Assembly (NCBI GenBank): GCA_958510875.1
Contig: OY294067.1
Location: 199,828,524-199,892,523 of the forward strand
Source of the DNA: Endomychus coccineus
Taxonomy: Eukaryota > Arthropoda > Insecta > Coleoptera > Endomychidae
Direction of reading: 5' to 3'
DNA: 64,000 nucleotides
Below the pieces are notes generated by a model, which saw nothing but the letters and a program-made list of their open reading frames with translations, had not been told where the DNA came from and did not search any database. The position numbers and the translations under genes were made by a program. Numbering within the stretch: position 1 is the first letter of the stretch; every line of letters begins with the position of its first letter. This document shows, in pieces, positions 22,122 through 31,375 of the stretch.

Positions 22122-22319
22122 GCACGGACGCGTGGATTACATCTACTGTTAGATTATATAGCATTCAAGAATAAAGCAATTTTTGTGATTGATTGTTCAA
22201 AACAAAACGATGCTATAAAGTCATCACTAGTGGACGTCAAACTAGAGATGGAAAGTATCCTGAATTTCCCTAAAAACACCCGAGCTTATTGCATCATCAT
22301 CAAATCAACGACCGTATAA
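22122..22319 (+). pseudogene. Orphan coding-like fragment at dimer centre
   Basis: A 65-codon open stretch between TGA 22119-22121 and TAA 22317-22319 reads like part of a folded protein (KNKAIFVIDCSKQNDAIKS, then NFPKNTRAYCIIIKSTTV). It lacks an initiating ATG at its start and has no counterpart in either arm. It could be the stub of a viral gene lost when the dimer formed, or captured host sequence. I do not recognise it. Confidence 0.3.
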
Positions 22320-22544
22320 TGAAGTATTCCCCGATTACAGGATCAGTTCGGAATTTAGTGTGAAGAACCAGGTGATGAATCATAATGTTATTATTTAAGT
22401 TCTAAATGGTGTGCTATCAAAATGTATTTTTCCAAATAAATTTTATTATTATTATTTTTGGCATTTTATCCCTCAAACAGGGTGGTGGTAATGTACTCAT
22501 TCAGCGTTCCTAGTTGTTCGTTGACTGCCAGTAGGTATCGAATA
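22320..22544. other. Unique AT-rich stretch at dimer centre
   Basis: No coding frame. It has a TTTTATTATTATTATTTTTGGC tract followed by CATTTTATCCCTC, similar to the ATTCGCATTTTATTCCTC spacer of the terminal regions, so it may be a degenerate copy of that spacer. Confidence 0.4.
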
Positions 22545-22870
22545 TGTCACGTGCTTAACACGTGTCTGAGTATTGGAACACGTGTCTGAATGTTGAAGCA
22601 TGTGTCGGAATGATGAATCACGGGCTAAAACATGTGCATGAATGTACTACGTATTCACTTTTTACACTTAATGTATTCAACAGTCTCTCAACTTCAATTT
22701 AATCTCAGTAAAAATTCGAATCAGTGTGATGAATAATGAGTAGATATCATCATTATTATTATTCGCATTTTATTCCTCATCTGACCATCATAGTTCGTGA
22801 ACGATGGTCGCCGGATTGAAACAATGAATGCAGCCGGTGACGGCATTATCGTTCGTTAACTATGGTCGCC
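22545..22870 (-). repeat. Inverted copy of the ATPase-side terminal region at dimer centre
   Basis: This is the reverse complement of about 10880-11240: a short CACGTGTCTGA run, the ATGTGCATGAATGTACTACG spacer, the CGCATTTTATTCCTCATCTG block, then CATAGTTCGTGAACGATGG and the TCGCCGGATTG unit. It places an outer-type end in the middle of the element, next to the MMP-side ends of both arms. Confidence 0.75.
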
Positions 22871-23290
22871 GGATTGATTGAACACGTATCTCAATATTGA
22901 AGCACGTGTCTGAGCACGTGACTGAACACGTGTCTGAGCACGTGACTGAACACGTGTCTGAATGTTGAAGTACGTGTCTGAACACGTGTCTGAATGTTAG
23001 AGCACGTGTCTGAACATGTATCTGAATGTTGAAGCACGTGTCTGAACACGTGTCTGAGTATTGCAGTACGTGTCCGAACACGTGTCTGAGTATTGAAACA
23101 CGTGTCTAAATATTGAAGCACGTGTCTGAACACGTGTCTGAATATTGAAGCACGTATCTGAACACGTGTCTGAGTACGTGTCTGAACACGTGTCTGGACA
23201 CGTGTCTGAAAATTAAAGCACGTGTCTGAACACGTGTCCGAATATTGAAGCACTTGTCGGAGTGTTGAATCACGTGATAAAACATGTGCA
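22871..23290 (-). repeat. CACGTG palindrome tandem array, dimer centre
   Basis: Dense run of GAACACGTGTCTGA and GAAGCACGTGTCTGA units with TATTGAA/TGTTGAA spacers, the inverse of the 11180-11665 array. It ends in AACATGTGCATGAATGTATTAC and then passes abruptly into the inner edge of arm B. Apparent frames are repeat artefacts. Confidence 0.85.
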
Positions 23291-23334
23291 TGAATGTATT
23301 ACAGTAGATGTACATGGCTTCTTCTACGATCAAG

Positions 23335-23880
23335 AACTGTCATGGCGGCCATAGGGGTGTCGGTCAGGTGATAAGGAATGGATGTATGTGATGAGGTGTG
23401 AGATAAGGATATGTTGTTCGTGGAGAGTATACAGGGTGCTTACAAAAAGTGTGTCACATGTACAGGGTCACGGCACTATCACGGGACAGCTGTCATGGCG
23501 GACCGAAGGTACAGGCTGCTTCGTGGAGGTGTCACCACCACGTGGCAGCTGTCATGGCGGGTCCAAGGTAAAGAATGCTTCTTAGAGATGTCGCTATCAC
23601 GTGACAGCTGTCATCGAAGGTACAGACTGCTTCGTGGAGATGTCGCCACTACCACGTGATAGCTGTCATGGTGAGCGCCGAAGGTACAGACTGCTTCGTG
23701 GAGGTGGTCCCACCACCTCTATGAAGCAGTCTGCACCTTTGGTCCAAAGACACAGACTGCTTTCATGGGGGGGATCGAAGGTACAGACTGCTTCGTGTAG
23801 GTGTCACCACCACGTGACGGTGAAGCGAAGGTACAGACTGCTTCGTGGAGGTGACGCTACCAGTTCGACTCGTACGGTTT
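23335..23880 (+). repeat. ACAGCTGT palindrome array and inner edge, arm B
   Basis: Mirror of 21171-22070: GTGTGTCACATGTACAGGGT, then GGACAGCTGTCATGGCGG and CTGCTTCGTGGAGGTGTCACC units. It is shorter than the arm A array, so copies have been lost or gained since duplication. Confidence 0.75.
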
Positions 23881-24410
23881 TAAAATCACATGATCTGTCA
23901 CGCGGTGAGACATCATGACGTCTGTCACTTCGACGGGGTGTCTGTCCCGTGGGGCTTCAACGAGGTGTCTGTCACGAGGTGTCATGGCGGGCTATCACGT
24001 ACCATAGAGCTGGAGGATATAGAGCTACCCCAAGTCAAAACCATAGAGCAACATGGGGGGGCGGAAAGAGTTGTCTTGGCGGCTGTCACGTGGGTCTTCA
24101 ACGAGGTGTCATGGCGTCTGTCACGTGAGGTCTTCATCGAGGTGTCATGTCGTATCGTGTCTTGGCGGATGTTTCGTGGTGGATCCATGAAGCATCTGTC
24201 ACGTGAACTGTCATGGTGGATCTATGAATGTCAACCATAGCTTTATAGGTATCAAATGGAAAGTCTTGACATGCAGAATGTTAATTTCCATATTTTTGAT
24301 GAGTTAAAGATGATGCATGCAAATTAGGTGGGGAGAACATCTAACGATAGCTTTATGTGTATCAAAATACATAATGATTTTGACGAGTAAGTGGTGTTTT
24401 ATTGAATTGA
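23881..24410 (-). repeat. Subterminal repeat of viral element, inverted copy 2
   Basis: Reverse complement of 20656-21170 with few differences, including CCATAGCTTTATAGGTATCAAATGG and the GTGGTGTTTTATTGAATTGAA border next to the TGACGTCA units. Confidence 0.7.
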
Positions 24411-24540
24411 AGATCCGGCGATCATAGTTTACGAACGATGATGACGTCACCACTTCAAAACGGTTGTCAGTAAGTGATTCAATTTGGCGACCATAGTTTA
24501 CGAACGATGATGACGTCAACGGCGACATTCTCTAATATTA
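24411..24540 (-). repeat. TGACGTCA units upstream of MMP gene, arm B
   Basis: Two units with CATAGTTTACGAACGATGATGACGTCA directly upstream of the arm B MMP start. Same arrangement as in arm A, one unit fewer. Confidence 0.7.
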
Positions 24541-24595
24541 CACAAGGTTTTCATATCTTCGCACTCATTAAATGTAAAGTTGTTGACAGGTCAAC

Positions 24596-26327
24596 ATGTT
24601 ATTATTATTATTATTTTTCTCATGTTTCCTCGCTGTTCAAGCGAACGAATATTTAGTGAAATACGGTTATATCGAAGAAAATTCTAATGGCTTAAGTGAT
24701 ACGGAGGGCGGGATCAAGGTGTTTCAAGAATTCTATCGTTTACCTATAGATGGCACCCTAAATAATGAAACTCTGAAATAAATGAAAACAAAAAGATGTG
24801 GAGTAGGTGATGATCCTTACCAATACAGAATAACTTCGGAATGGGGGAAGCAGAAATTGACATGGCATTTTAGATATGCACACCCTCAATTGGTTCAAAT
24901 GACTACAGAAATTTTCGGAATATGGGGCAGATATTCCGGATTGAATTTTGAATATACAACGAGCGACACAGCCGATATACTTATTTCGTTTCAAAAGGGT
25001 ATTCATCAAAGAATATCGAATAACCAGAAGTGCTTAGGGGTGCTTGACGGACCTGGAATTATTCTCGGGCATTCGAATTTCCCTGTAACTGATGGATCAG
25101 CAGTAGAAATACATCTAGATCAAGATGAAACATGGTGTAGAACAAAAATGAAACCTCAGGGTGGGGAAGCGAGTTTATTTTCGGTACTATTGCATGAAAT
25201 TGGACATGCTATAGGGATAGGTCATTCAGGCGATGATGAATCTATATTGTATGCATTTTACGAAGAGAATAGAGACTTTTCGAATATAACTCTGAGTAGA
25301 GATGATATTTTTGCTGTGCAGAGCTTGTATGGGAAACCAACAAACAGGTCTGTTGTAATACATGTTACCACTACTTCAACAACTACCTCAACAACTAGTA
25401 CTTCAACAACTAGTACTTCAACAACTACCTCAACAACTAGTACTCCTGCACCTCCAGATATATGTAATATAAAACGGCTACACAGATTCCTGGTGGTGAA
25501 TCAACGATTGTATACTTTCTACGGAAGATGGGTTCGGGTGATGGATTTAGAAACTAGAATCATGGAGCAACCAATGTTAATTACGGACTGGTTATCATTT
25601 TTAGATAGATTTAGAGATTGTATTCTTCATAGATAGAATGGTGTATATGATGGAATTTCCAAGTTTACAGCTGGTTAACGGTTGGCCAAAGTCCTATTCA
25701 CACACGTTGAAAATACCTAATGTTCATATACAGGGTGTGGTGAGCTCATATACAGGACACACCTATATTTTTTACAATAATCGTTACTTTGTTGAAATGA
25801 ATGAGTGCAACTTCACCCCTAAATATCACGGTTTGATAACAAAGCTCTTTTATACAGCCTCCTCATCGACAACGGCCGTATTTCGGTACATCGATGGTAT
25901 ATTATATTTTTTCCAGAAAGATATGGTTCATCACTATAACGAATTCCTTCACACCTTGGTGAAGGTAGAAAAATTAAATCCCAACATTTTCGGTATACAA
26001 TGCCCAAATGTGAGCTTATTCGCCCAGTTGAAAGAAATATTGAAAGAGATTCTATCACGACCAACTAACCCAATAGAAGCCCTGACAGCTGAAGATGATG
26101 ATGATGATGATGAATATGTGGGAGAAGAAACGATCGTTCCAAAAACGATTAAAAGGGATCTATGGATTTCAGGAGAAAACGAACTGCCGGCAAATCTTGG
26201 GATTCTCCCTTCTCCTCAAGGTGACGATCATGGTACTGAGGGTGGAACTAATAACTTCCAAACTGGAGGAGGAGCACCACCAACTGCACCGATTAATTTA
26301 AACTGGAGCGACATCACAGAAAGATAA
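24596..26327 (+). pseudogene. Matrix metalloproteinase (matrixin), arm B, stop plus frameshift
   Basis: Same protein as at 20401-18632, here on the plus strand: signal peptide, PGBD-like prodomain, TKRCGVGD cysteine switch, HEIGHAIGIGH zinc site, Thr/Ser hinge and hemopexin-like part with an acidic tail (EDDDDDDEY). The damage is different from arm A: a TAA at 24779-24781 in the prodomain, and a deletion of about 45 bases with a frame change near 25600 at the start of the hemopexin-like part. The Met-turn reads SILY instead of SIMY. The two positions of the arm A stops are open here. The gene is convergent with the MSV199 gene. Confidence 0.88.
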
Positions 26328-26598
26328 TGAAATTTATGAAATGTAGTGTTTTAATATTGGCATCTTATCAGTTTTACTACTCAAAATCTTTTTGGAAATG
26401 TAAAAGAAACGTATTAATAGATAATGATTTTGATGAGTAAGTGGTGTTTTATTGAATTGAAGATCTTATTTTTTAAATATAGAAGAAGAACTTAATATTT
26501 TTACAAAAATATATTGACATTATCATTTGCTAGTTCATAAGCTTTATTTTTGTGATTGATAATGCGTTCTATCAATGACTCGATGTTGATATCACTAA
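26328..26598. other. Convergent 3' region between MMP and MSV199 genes, arm B
   Basis: AT-rich, no gene. Contains AATAAAA-like signals on the minus strand and a TTTTATTGAATTGAAGATC block that recurs at the inner edge of the terminal arrays. The arm A equivalent is 18461-18631. Confidence 0.5.
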
Positions 26599-27393
26599 TC
26601 AATTGTTCACCCCCTCTTCTTCTGCGGCACGAATAAGATTTCCTCTTGCATACCATTTCAAATCGCGATGGAAATTCTGTTTCACTTCGTTACCAATATC
26701 GATAGCATGAGATATGTTAGACCATTTACGTATTAATCGCATTCCTCGATTTTGTAATTTTCTGTCGGCATCACGCCAACCATCTTCCTGCCGGCGCATT
26801 AGGTACCATTCTGGTCTCGTATCATTCGATGTTCGATATAATCCTAAAATTGAAGAAAAAAAATATTATATAAATTTTATTATAAAAACAAAGTAATTAC
26901 CTAAATTTCGTCTCTTTCCGAAATTTATAGGAGGTGGAACAATATTTGGCGCAATGTTATTCCGTAAGGTGATAACATTCATTTGAATTTGTTGAGATAA
27001 GCGTTGAGATCGTTCTTTCGCACGACATTCACGTTCCTCAGCTCTTTGACGCTCTTCGTCGCCTTGTTCTTTCACGGCCAACATTAAAAATCTCAACTCT
27101 CCTACTGATTGTATCAATTGGTTATTTTTTGTTTTCAACAGTTCTACACAATGTTGTTCATAGAATTTCTCGAACTCACAATATTTCATCATAATAAATT
27201 TCATTAACGAAAACATTTCACGTAACTCGATGAATTTAGGAGTTCGCATTTGCATCAATAATGATTCGAAATCAATAGCATCTAGAACATAATATTTCTT
27301 TCGTGCATCAGTCTTATCACAAATTTCTAAATGGTGTATATGCGGGTTTTTCCTCAACAATCTTGTTATAACACCCTTTTTAGCATGATATTT
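26599..27393 (-). pseudogene. MSV199/DUF3627 (BRO-like) protein, spliced, arm B, frameshifted
   Basis: Exon 1 runs down to 26901, a 57-base GT...AG intron is at 26900-26844, and exon 2 starts at 26843. Protein features are those of the arm A copy (MSV199 block, EERQRAEER coiled coil, MRRQEDGW and LIRKWSNISHAIDI). A one-base loss near 26611 changes the frame after the EEEG motif and ends the protein about 38 residues early. As in arm A, there is no ATG ahead of the conserved block, which argues that the odd start is a property of the gene, not damage. Confidence 0.75.
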
Positions 27394-27503
27394 TTATTCT
27401 CCAATGATAATGCTGCAGCAGCAACCTTCTCCTTCGAGCTCGTCGTAGATAATGGCTGAGGGCCAATATGAGGATGTCTTTTATTGCTGAAATACAAACC
27501 CAT
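27366..27503 (-). CDS. 45-aa ORF with N-myristoylation-type start, arm B
   Basis: MGLYFSNK start and Ala-rich C-terminal half, the same as at 17454-17591, and again overlapping the MSV199 frame. Retention in both arms with no breaks is weak support for it being a gene. Confidence 0.45.
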   Translation of the reverse strand: MGLYFSNKRHPHIGPQPLSTTSSKEKVAAAALSLENKNIMLKRVL

Positions 27504-27589
27504 GTTCTCAAGTGACGGCTACTGCAACAACAACCTTCTCAGATGAATTCTTTTCATATAATGGATGCTGGTGGGTATTGGATTATTAT

Positions 27590-28333
27590 CTATTGTTGGA
27601 AGTCATAATCCCTAGCAGTCTTTCTTATTTCCAACCGTATGATAATTTCTTCCCCACGAAAATTTACCCGTTTCCAGTTTTGATCTAAAATATTCAGTGT
27701 GATGTTATCGAAGGACGTCTTGTTGATGTTCGGTAGATAAATAAGATTCTCCGGCTCTATATCAATGGAAAAACCAGGTAGTACAAGAGGTGAAAACTCA
27801 TATATCGTATGAGCTAACTTATTGTTATAATATGCTCCTGCGGATGAGTTACACTCCACTCTAATAGTTTGAACTTTGATTATGTTCATAGGTCGATCAG
27901 ATACGTGTAGTTCACGAGATGTCGATTTCTTATTGCTGAACCCCAACAGTTCGCCTATATTATCTTGATGAATGAAATTCACTTCAAAATCACTCTTCTG
28001 CTGTGTGTGTAGAGTGTTGTTGTTAGATTTTATTGATAATTTCTGGTCACGCTTTTCTTGTTTCACTCTTATTCTACAAACTGCACTTTTTATGAAATCC
28101 TCGATGTCTGTCAACTCGCAGGACCCCGTAGGTATAGTCACTACTTTCTCCCCATCCTTGACATCTTCATAATAAAATTTATTAAAACCTTCTTCAATGT
28201 TCGGGATGCTATTGTATGTATGCAAACCAACAAGTGCGACAGAATAATATGAATGAGGATCTAGTTCTATAGGTGGGTGAAAATCTACAGATAAGCGGGA
28301 GCTCTTACCCGTGATAGTGAACGTCTGAGACAT
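27590..28333 (-). CDS. Penton/minor-capsid candidate, arm B
   Basis: Intact 247-aa frame from the ATG of MSQTFTITGK, collinear with 16624-17367. Differences cluster near residues 15-30. The C-terminus reads VNFRGEEIIIRLEIRK; the R-G-E-E form is the one usual in this family, while arm A has R-E-E-E. It lies about 40 bases after the protease gene in the same direction, as in related elements. Confidence 0.7.
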   Translation of the reverse strand: MSQTFTITGKSSRLSVDFHPPIELDPHSYYSVALVGLHTYNSIPNIEEGFNKFYYEDVKDGEKVVTIPTGSCELTDIEDFIKSAVCRIRVKQEKRDQKLSIKSNNNTLHTQQKSDFEVNFIHQDNIGELLGFSNKKSTSRELHVSDRPMNIIKVQTIRVECNSSAGAYYNNKLAHTIYEFSPLVLPGFSIDIEPENLIYLPNINKTSFDNITLNILDQNWKRVNFRGEEIIIRLEIRKTARDYDFQQ

Positions 28334-28369
28334 GATTGATGAGAACTTTACCAACAATCTATTTATATA

Positions 28370-28755
28370 CTAATAAATGCAGGGTTGGTCGACCACAACT
28401 GGAGAGTTAGAGAGGAATTCTAAACATAACTGATCACAATTATAAGTGTTATATTGTTGAAAATTGTCGTGATTGAATAATATCTTACACTTTTTGAAAT
28501 AATCCAATAGTTCGCGAGGGGGGCGTAAATTGCCAAAACTATCATAATATAAAACTGTATCACCGACTTTATCAAACCCAACCCAGTAAGTGCCTTCATT
28601 GTCCGAGCTATCTGAATTAACTATTCCTCGCTCGTTTTTCCATGGTCCGTTGGATGATGGTTCATCACGCATAAATTCTCCTCTAAAATGGGGAATTTTC
28701 AGAGATTTTGCTAGTTTTCGTAGATCGAGATCGGTCAGACGTCTTCTGGGTAGGT
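28370..28755 (-). pseudogene. Adenain-like maturation protease, arm B, probably inactive
   Basis: Cysteine protease of the adenovirus type, which in this group matures capsid proteins. The recognisable frame starts at about 28755 (RRRLTDLDLRKLAK, then IPHFRGEFM) but has no ATG; the first one is at 28672. The active-site strand reads GTYWVGF where the family has His in place of Tyr. The Asp-bearing YYDSFG and the cysteine helix YNCDQLCLEFL are present, the latter with Cys-Asp where Cys-Gly is usual. A missing start and a replaced catalytic His point to loss of function. It lies directly after the core-protein gene. Confidence 0.75.
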
Positions 28756-29229
28756 TTATTGGCAGTTTGTTGGATGTTTATTCAAATATAGACCAAGACC
28801 TTTGCGATACTTTTTCAAATATAGACCAGATCCTTGTTTCCCCAAAGCTATAGCTTCCATTGTTTTATTATGTCTTTCCGTTTCCTCCAAGGTTTTCCGA
28901 GCTGCTTTGCTGTCGTTGACGGTCTCAGCGATGCCAGCACAACCTCCCGCCAATGCTCCAGCAGCCGATAAGCCGGCAAACAGAGGTATTAAAAATGGTA
29001 AAAATCCTCCAGTCTTTGGAATAGGAATTATTCTTGGTAATCGAAAATTTTTCCGACCACCTGCCTTTACGAATTGTTTTCGTGCTACTTTCAACGCTGT
29101 TTGAGATGTTCTCTTCAGATTGGTTGGGTCAAACTTATTCTCCATAACTTTTCTCACCCCAACGACAATTGCACTTCTAAACCCAACCTTCTTTCTCATA
29201 CCCATCCCCAATTTCCTCTTTGGCTTCAT
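28756..29229 (-). CDS. pX/pVI-like core or minor capsid protein, arm B
   Basis: 157 aa from ATG 29229. A very basic N-terminal third (PKRKLGMGMRKKVGFR, RKNFRLPRIIPIPK), then a Gly/Ala-rich hydrophobic stretch (FLPFLIPLFAGLSAAGALAGG), a short amphipathic helix and a GLYLKKYRKGLGLYL tail. This layout is typical of the adenovirus pX/pVI-like protein of adintoviruses, which binds DNA or membranes inside the particle. It begins within a dozen bases of the PLA2-like stop, so the two are tightly packed. It is absent from arm A because of the deletion there. Confidence 0.7.
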   Translation of the reverse strand: MKPKRKLGMGMRKKVGFRSAIVVGVRKVMENKFDPTNLKRTSQTALKVARKQFVKAGGRKNFRLPRIIPIPKTGGFLPFLIPLFAGLSAAGALAGGCAGIAETVNDSKAARKTLEETERHNKTMEAIALGKQGSGLYLKKYRKGLGLYLNKHPTNCQ

Positions 29230-29237
29230 AATTTTAT

Positions 29238-29520
29238 TCACACCGAAATCGGCAATCCTCTCTCCAAATTTGTGTCTTTAGATTTGACACGTTGCCAAGC
29301 AGCGTTCTCTAATATTTTATCCGCCTCGAAACTAGCGTTTCGCAGATATGAAATATCGTGTTGACGGCAAACTTTATCGAGTGGATTGATGCCTGAATAT
29401 CCTCAACCGTTCTTCTAATTTTGTACCGGGACCACAGAATTGATAACCAGGAATATGAAGTTCAAACGGGAGCTTGTTTATAAGCATATTGAGAACACCT
29501 TCCCCTACGTACGCTCCCAT
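29238..29520 (-). pseudogene. PLA2-like protein, arm B, frameshifted
   Basis: The start gives MGAYVGEGVLNMLINK, then GYQFCGPGTKLEERL, the calcium loop of the parvovirus/Polinton PLA2-like domain. A frame change follows, and the other frame continues with NPLDKVCRQHDISYL, the catalytic His-Asp helix, and a short tail to TGA 29238-29240. In parvoviruses this activity serves endosome escape during entry. The gene is broken between the two motifs in this arm and truncated before the second in arm A. Confidence 0.8.
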
Positions 29521-29554
29521 AAAGACTGATGAGAATTCAAGATTGCACCGTTAT

Positions 29555-29785
29555 TTAACGAGGGGAGGGAGAAAGACCAAAGATCTCAAAATAATATTTT
29601 TTATTAATTTCAAGTTTTCTCAATACAAAAGACCTAAGTATGATCTTATCAATATATGTTTCAAATATTATAATCTTCACTCTTGATTCACCCTCATAGT
29701 CACGGAATTTGGTTAAATTATGATATCCATACCCTCGAGTCAATAATATTCCAGCTTTTTGTTTGTTCCTAATAATCTCCAAATG
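29555..29785 (-). CDS. Unknown short frame between integrase and PLA2-like gene
   Basis: An open frame overlapping the integrase 3' end, without an ATG in reach, translating to a basic, aromatic-rich peptide (KAGILLTRGYGYHNLTKF, then DYEGESRVKIIIFETY). The arm A equivalent (about 16150-16290) is broken. I do not recognise it; it may be the remains of a small gene. Confidence 0.3.
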   Translation of the reverse strand, partial: HLEIIRNKQKAGILLTRGYGYHNLTKFRDYEGESRVKIIIFETYIDKIILRSFVLRKLEINKKYYFEIFGLSPSPR

Positions 29786-29798
29786 TTTAATGATGGGT

Positions 29799-30722
29799 TC
29801 ATTGAACGAGATCCGAATTATTGATCCAACTGTTGTGATTATTATCTAGGCCCAACCATTTCACATACTGTTGACCCTTCCTCTTTCGTAATATTTTTTC
29901 GACTAAATACACATCGGGTTGTTTTGTTTTCTGTAACTCTTCCTCGTAGAAACAGCCGCTGATTGGTGCGGTGGTCATATCTTCTAGTAGATATGTGACC
30001 GGGTTGGTAATTTTTACTTTGATGATTTTAAATAATTCCGTACTCCAATTGGGCGTGAATCCCTTCTCAAAAATATGTTTAGCCTTACTTATTCGTACCA
30101 CATCTCCAACGTTGTATTTGTGAGATAGAGCTAACTTGATGTGTGAGTAGGATCGCTTCAATATCTCGCTCTCAATCTGTTTCGTCACTTTTATTGGAGC
30201 CATATTTATAGTACTATGTTTACGTTTATTATATTTTTCTGTGATTTCTTCAAGTATATCAAGCCATTTGTATTTCCCGCTAATACTGAAATGTTTGTAG
30301 AGCGTTTCCTTTAACGTTCGAATGACACGTTCAGCAATGGCTGCTTTTTTCACACTATACGTATTATAATGATTGATATTATGTTCCTTCATTAGATCGT
30401 TAAAGTGTTTATTGAAGATTTCTTTTCCCTGATCGCTTTGCAGATTCCTAGGCTTACGATGTCCTTCTAACAATATAGAACCGACAGCTTTCCGAACCTC
30501 TTCGGCAGATTTCGTTTTCAACGGACGAGTCCATAGAAATTTCGAGAAACAATCGATCATAACCAAAATGTATTTGAATCCTCTATTTTCACGAGCGTTA
30601 TTACTCATTTCAGCCAGATTCATTTGCCACAAATCATCCAAACCTTTTATGATTGTTCTGCGCCGTTTGAAATTCTCCCTACTCGGCTTATGAAGCTCAT
30701 GCACAACTTGTTCTCTACTCAT
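29799..30722 (-). CDS. Polinton-type DDE integrase with chromodomain, arm B
   Basis: 307 aa, ATG to stop unbroken. RNase H-like core: LWQMNLAEM (position 35), FKYILVMIDCFSKFLW, LQSDQGKEIFN with Asp97, and KKAAIAERVIRTLK with Glu131; 33 residues separate the last two. The first catalytic residue, Asp in this family, is Asn35 here, so activity is doubtful. The C-terminal part has a KYNVGDVVRI SH3-like strand and a chromodomain (YLVEKILRKRKGQQYVKWLGL). It joins element ends to target DNA and would produce the 6-base duplication. In arm A only the first ~28 codons survive. Confidence 0.9.
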   Translation of the reverse strand: MSREQVVHELHKPSRENFKRRRTIIKGLDDLWQMNLAEMSNNARENRGFKYILVMIDCFSKFLWTRPLKTKSAEEVRKAVGSILLEGHRKPRNLQSDQGKEIFNKHFNDLMKEHNINHYNTYSVKKAAIAERVIRTLKETLYKHFSISGKYKWLDILEEITEKYNKRKHSTINMAPIKVTKQIESEILKRSYSHIKLALSHKYNVGDVVRISKAKHIFEKGFTPNWSTELFKIIKVKITNPVTYLLEDMTTAPISGCFYEEELQKTKQPDVYLVEKILRKRKGQQYVKWLGLDNNHNSWINNSDLVQ

Positions 30723-30739
30723 CTCATCAATGCGGAAAT

Positions 30740-31357
30740 CTAGTTTAGAATTAATTTCTTGGGTATATTCACAGGATTTGGAGTTATACGTTTCACAGAG
30801 CCCTGCCTTGTTGTTATTGTGGATGATGAGGGTCTCTTCTTAGAAGGTTCCACAGATGTTATCCGTCGTTCTAACGCCTCCACTTTACTAGTAATGTCAT
30901 TTAGACGCATGTTCACACTGTTAAATGTGTTATTGATCTCTTTCAATTCATTTCTGTTTTCCCTAACACTATCACTGATTGTTTTATACTCTGATTTTAT
31001 ATAGATTCCCATTCCATTATATTTATTCTGAATGTCCATCAGATGTTCATCAATGTTGAGAATAACCTTCTCATTCGTTAATTTATGTTCATCCAGATCC
31101 TTGTTGATATCTTTGATCAAATTATCAACCCTAACATTGAAGGTATCTTTAAGACTGGTTTCCGTTTTCAGATTCAGTTTGTGTGTTAATTTATCAACAT
31201 ATACTTCATTTGCAACATCTCCATCATCATTCGGTGATTTAAGGTTGCACAATCTACGATTTTCCATATCATAACTTCCATCACTCGTTAGGAATAATCC
31301 TTGTCCATGAACTTGTTTGAAATTATTATTAAATACATTTGTATCATATATCCACAT
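30740..31357 (-). CDS. Fibre-like coiled-coil protein, arm B
   Basis: 205 aa from the ATG of MWIYDTNVFNNN. SYDMENRRLCNLKSPND near residue 30, then VYVDKL, a long alpha-helical coiled coil (about 55-165), and a basic Ser/Thr/Pro tail (SKKRPSSSTITTRQ). A small deletion upstream of the ATG relative to arm A removes about 12 residues of the original N-terminus from the frame, so this start may be secondary. It lies 17 bases before the integrase. Confidence 0.65.
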   Translation of the reverse strand: MWIYDTNVFNNNFKQVHGQGLFLTSDGSYDMENRRLCNLKSPNDDGDVANEVYVDKLTHKLNLKTETSLKDTFNVRVDNLIKDINKDLDEHKLTNEKVILNIDEHLMDIQNKYNGMGIYIKSEYKTISDSVRENRNELKEINNTFNSVNMRLNDITSKVEALERRITSVEPSKKRPSSSTITTRQGSVKRITPNPVNIPKKLILN

Positions 31358-31375
31358 GGAAGAGGACTGCCAAAC

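Noticed and set aside
22871..23290. CRISPR-like look of the CACGTG arrays
   Set aside because: Spacers are not unique, unit length varies, no cas genes, and the context is an insect genome with viral terminal arrays.
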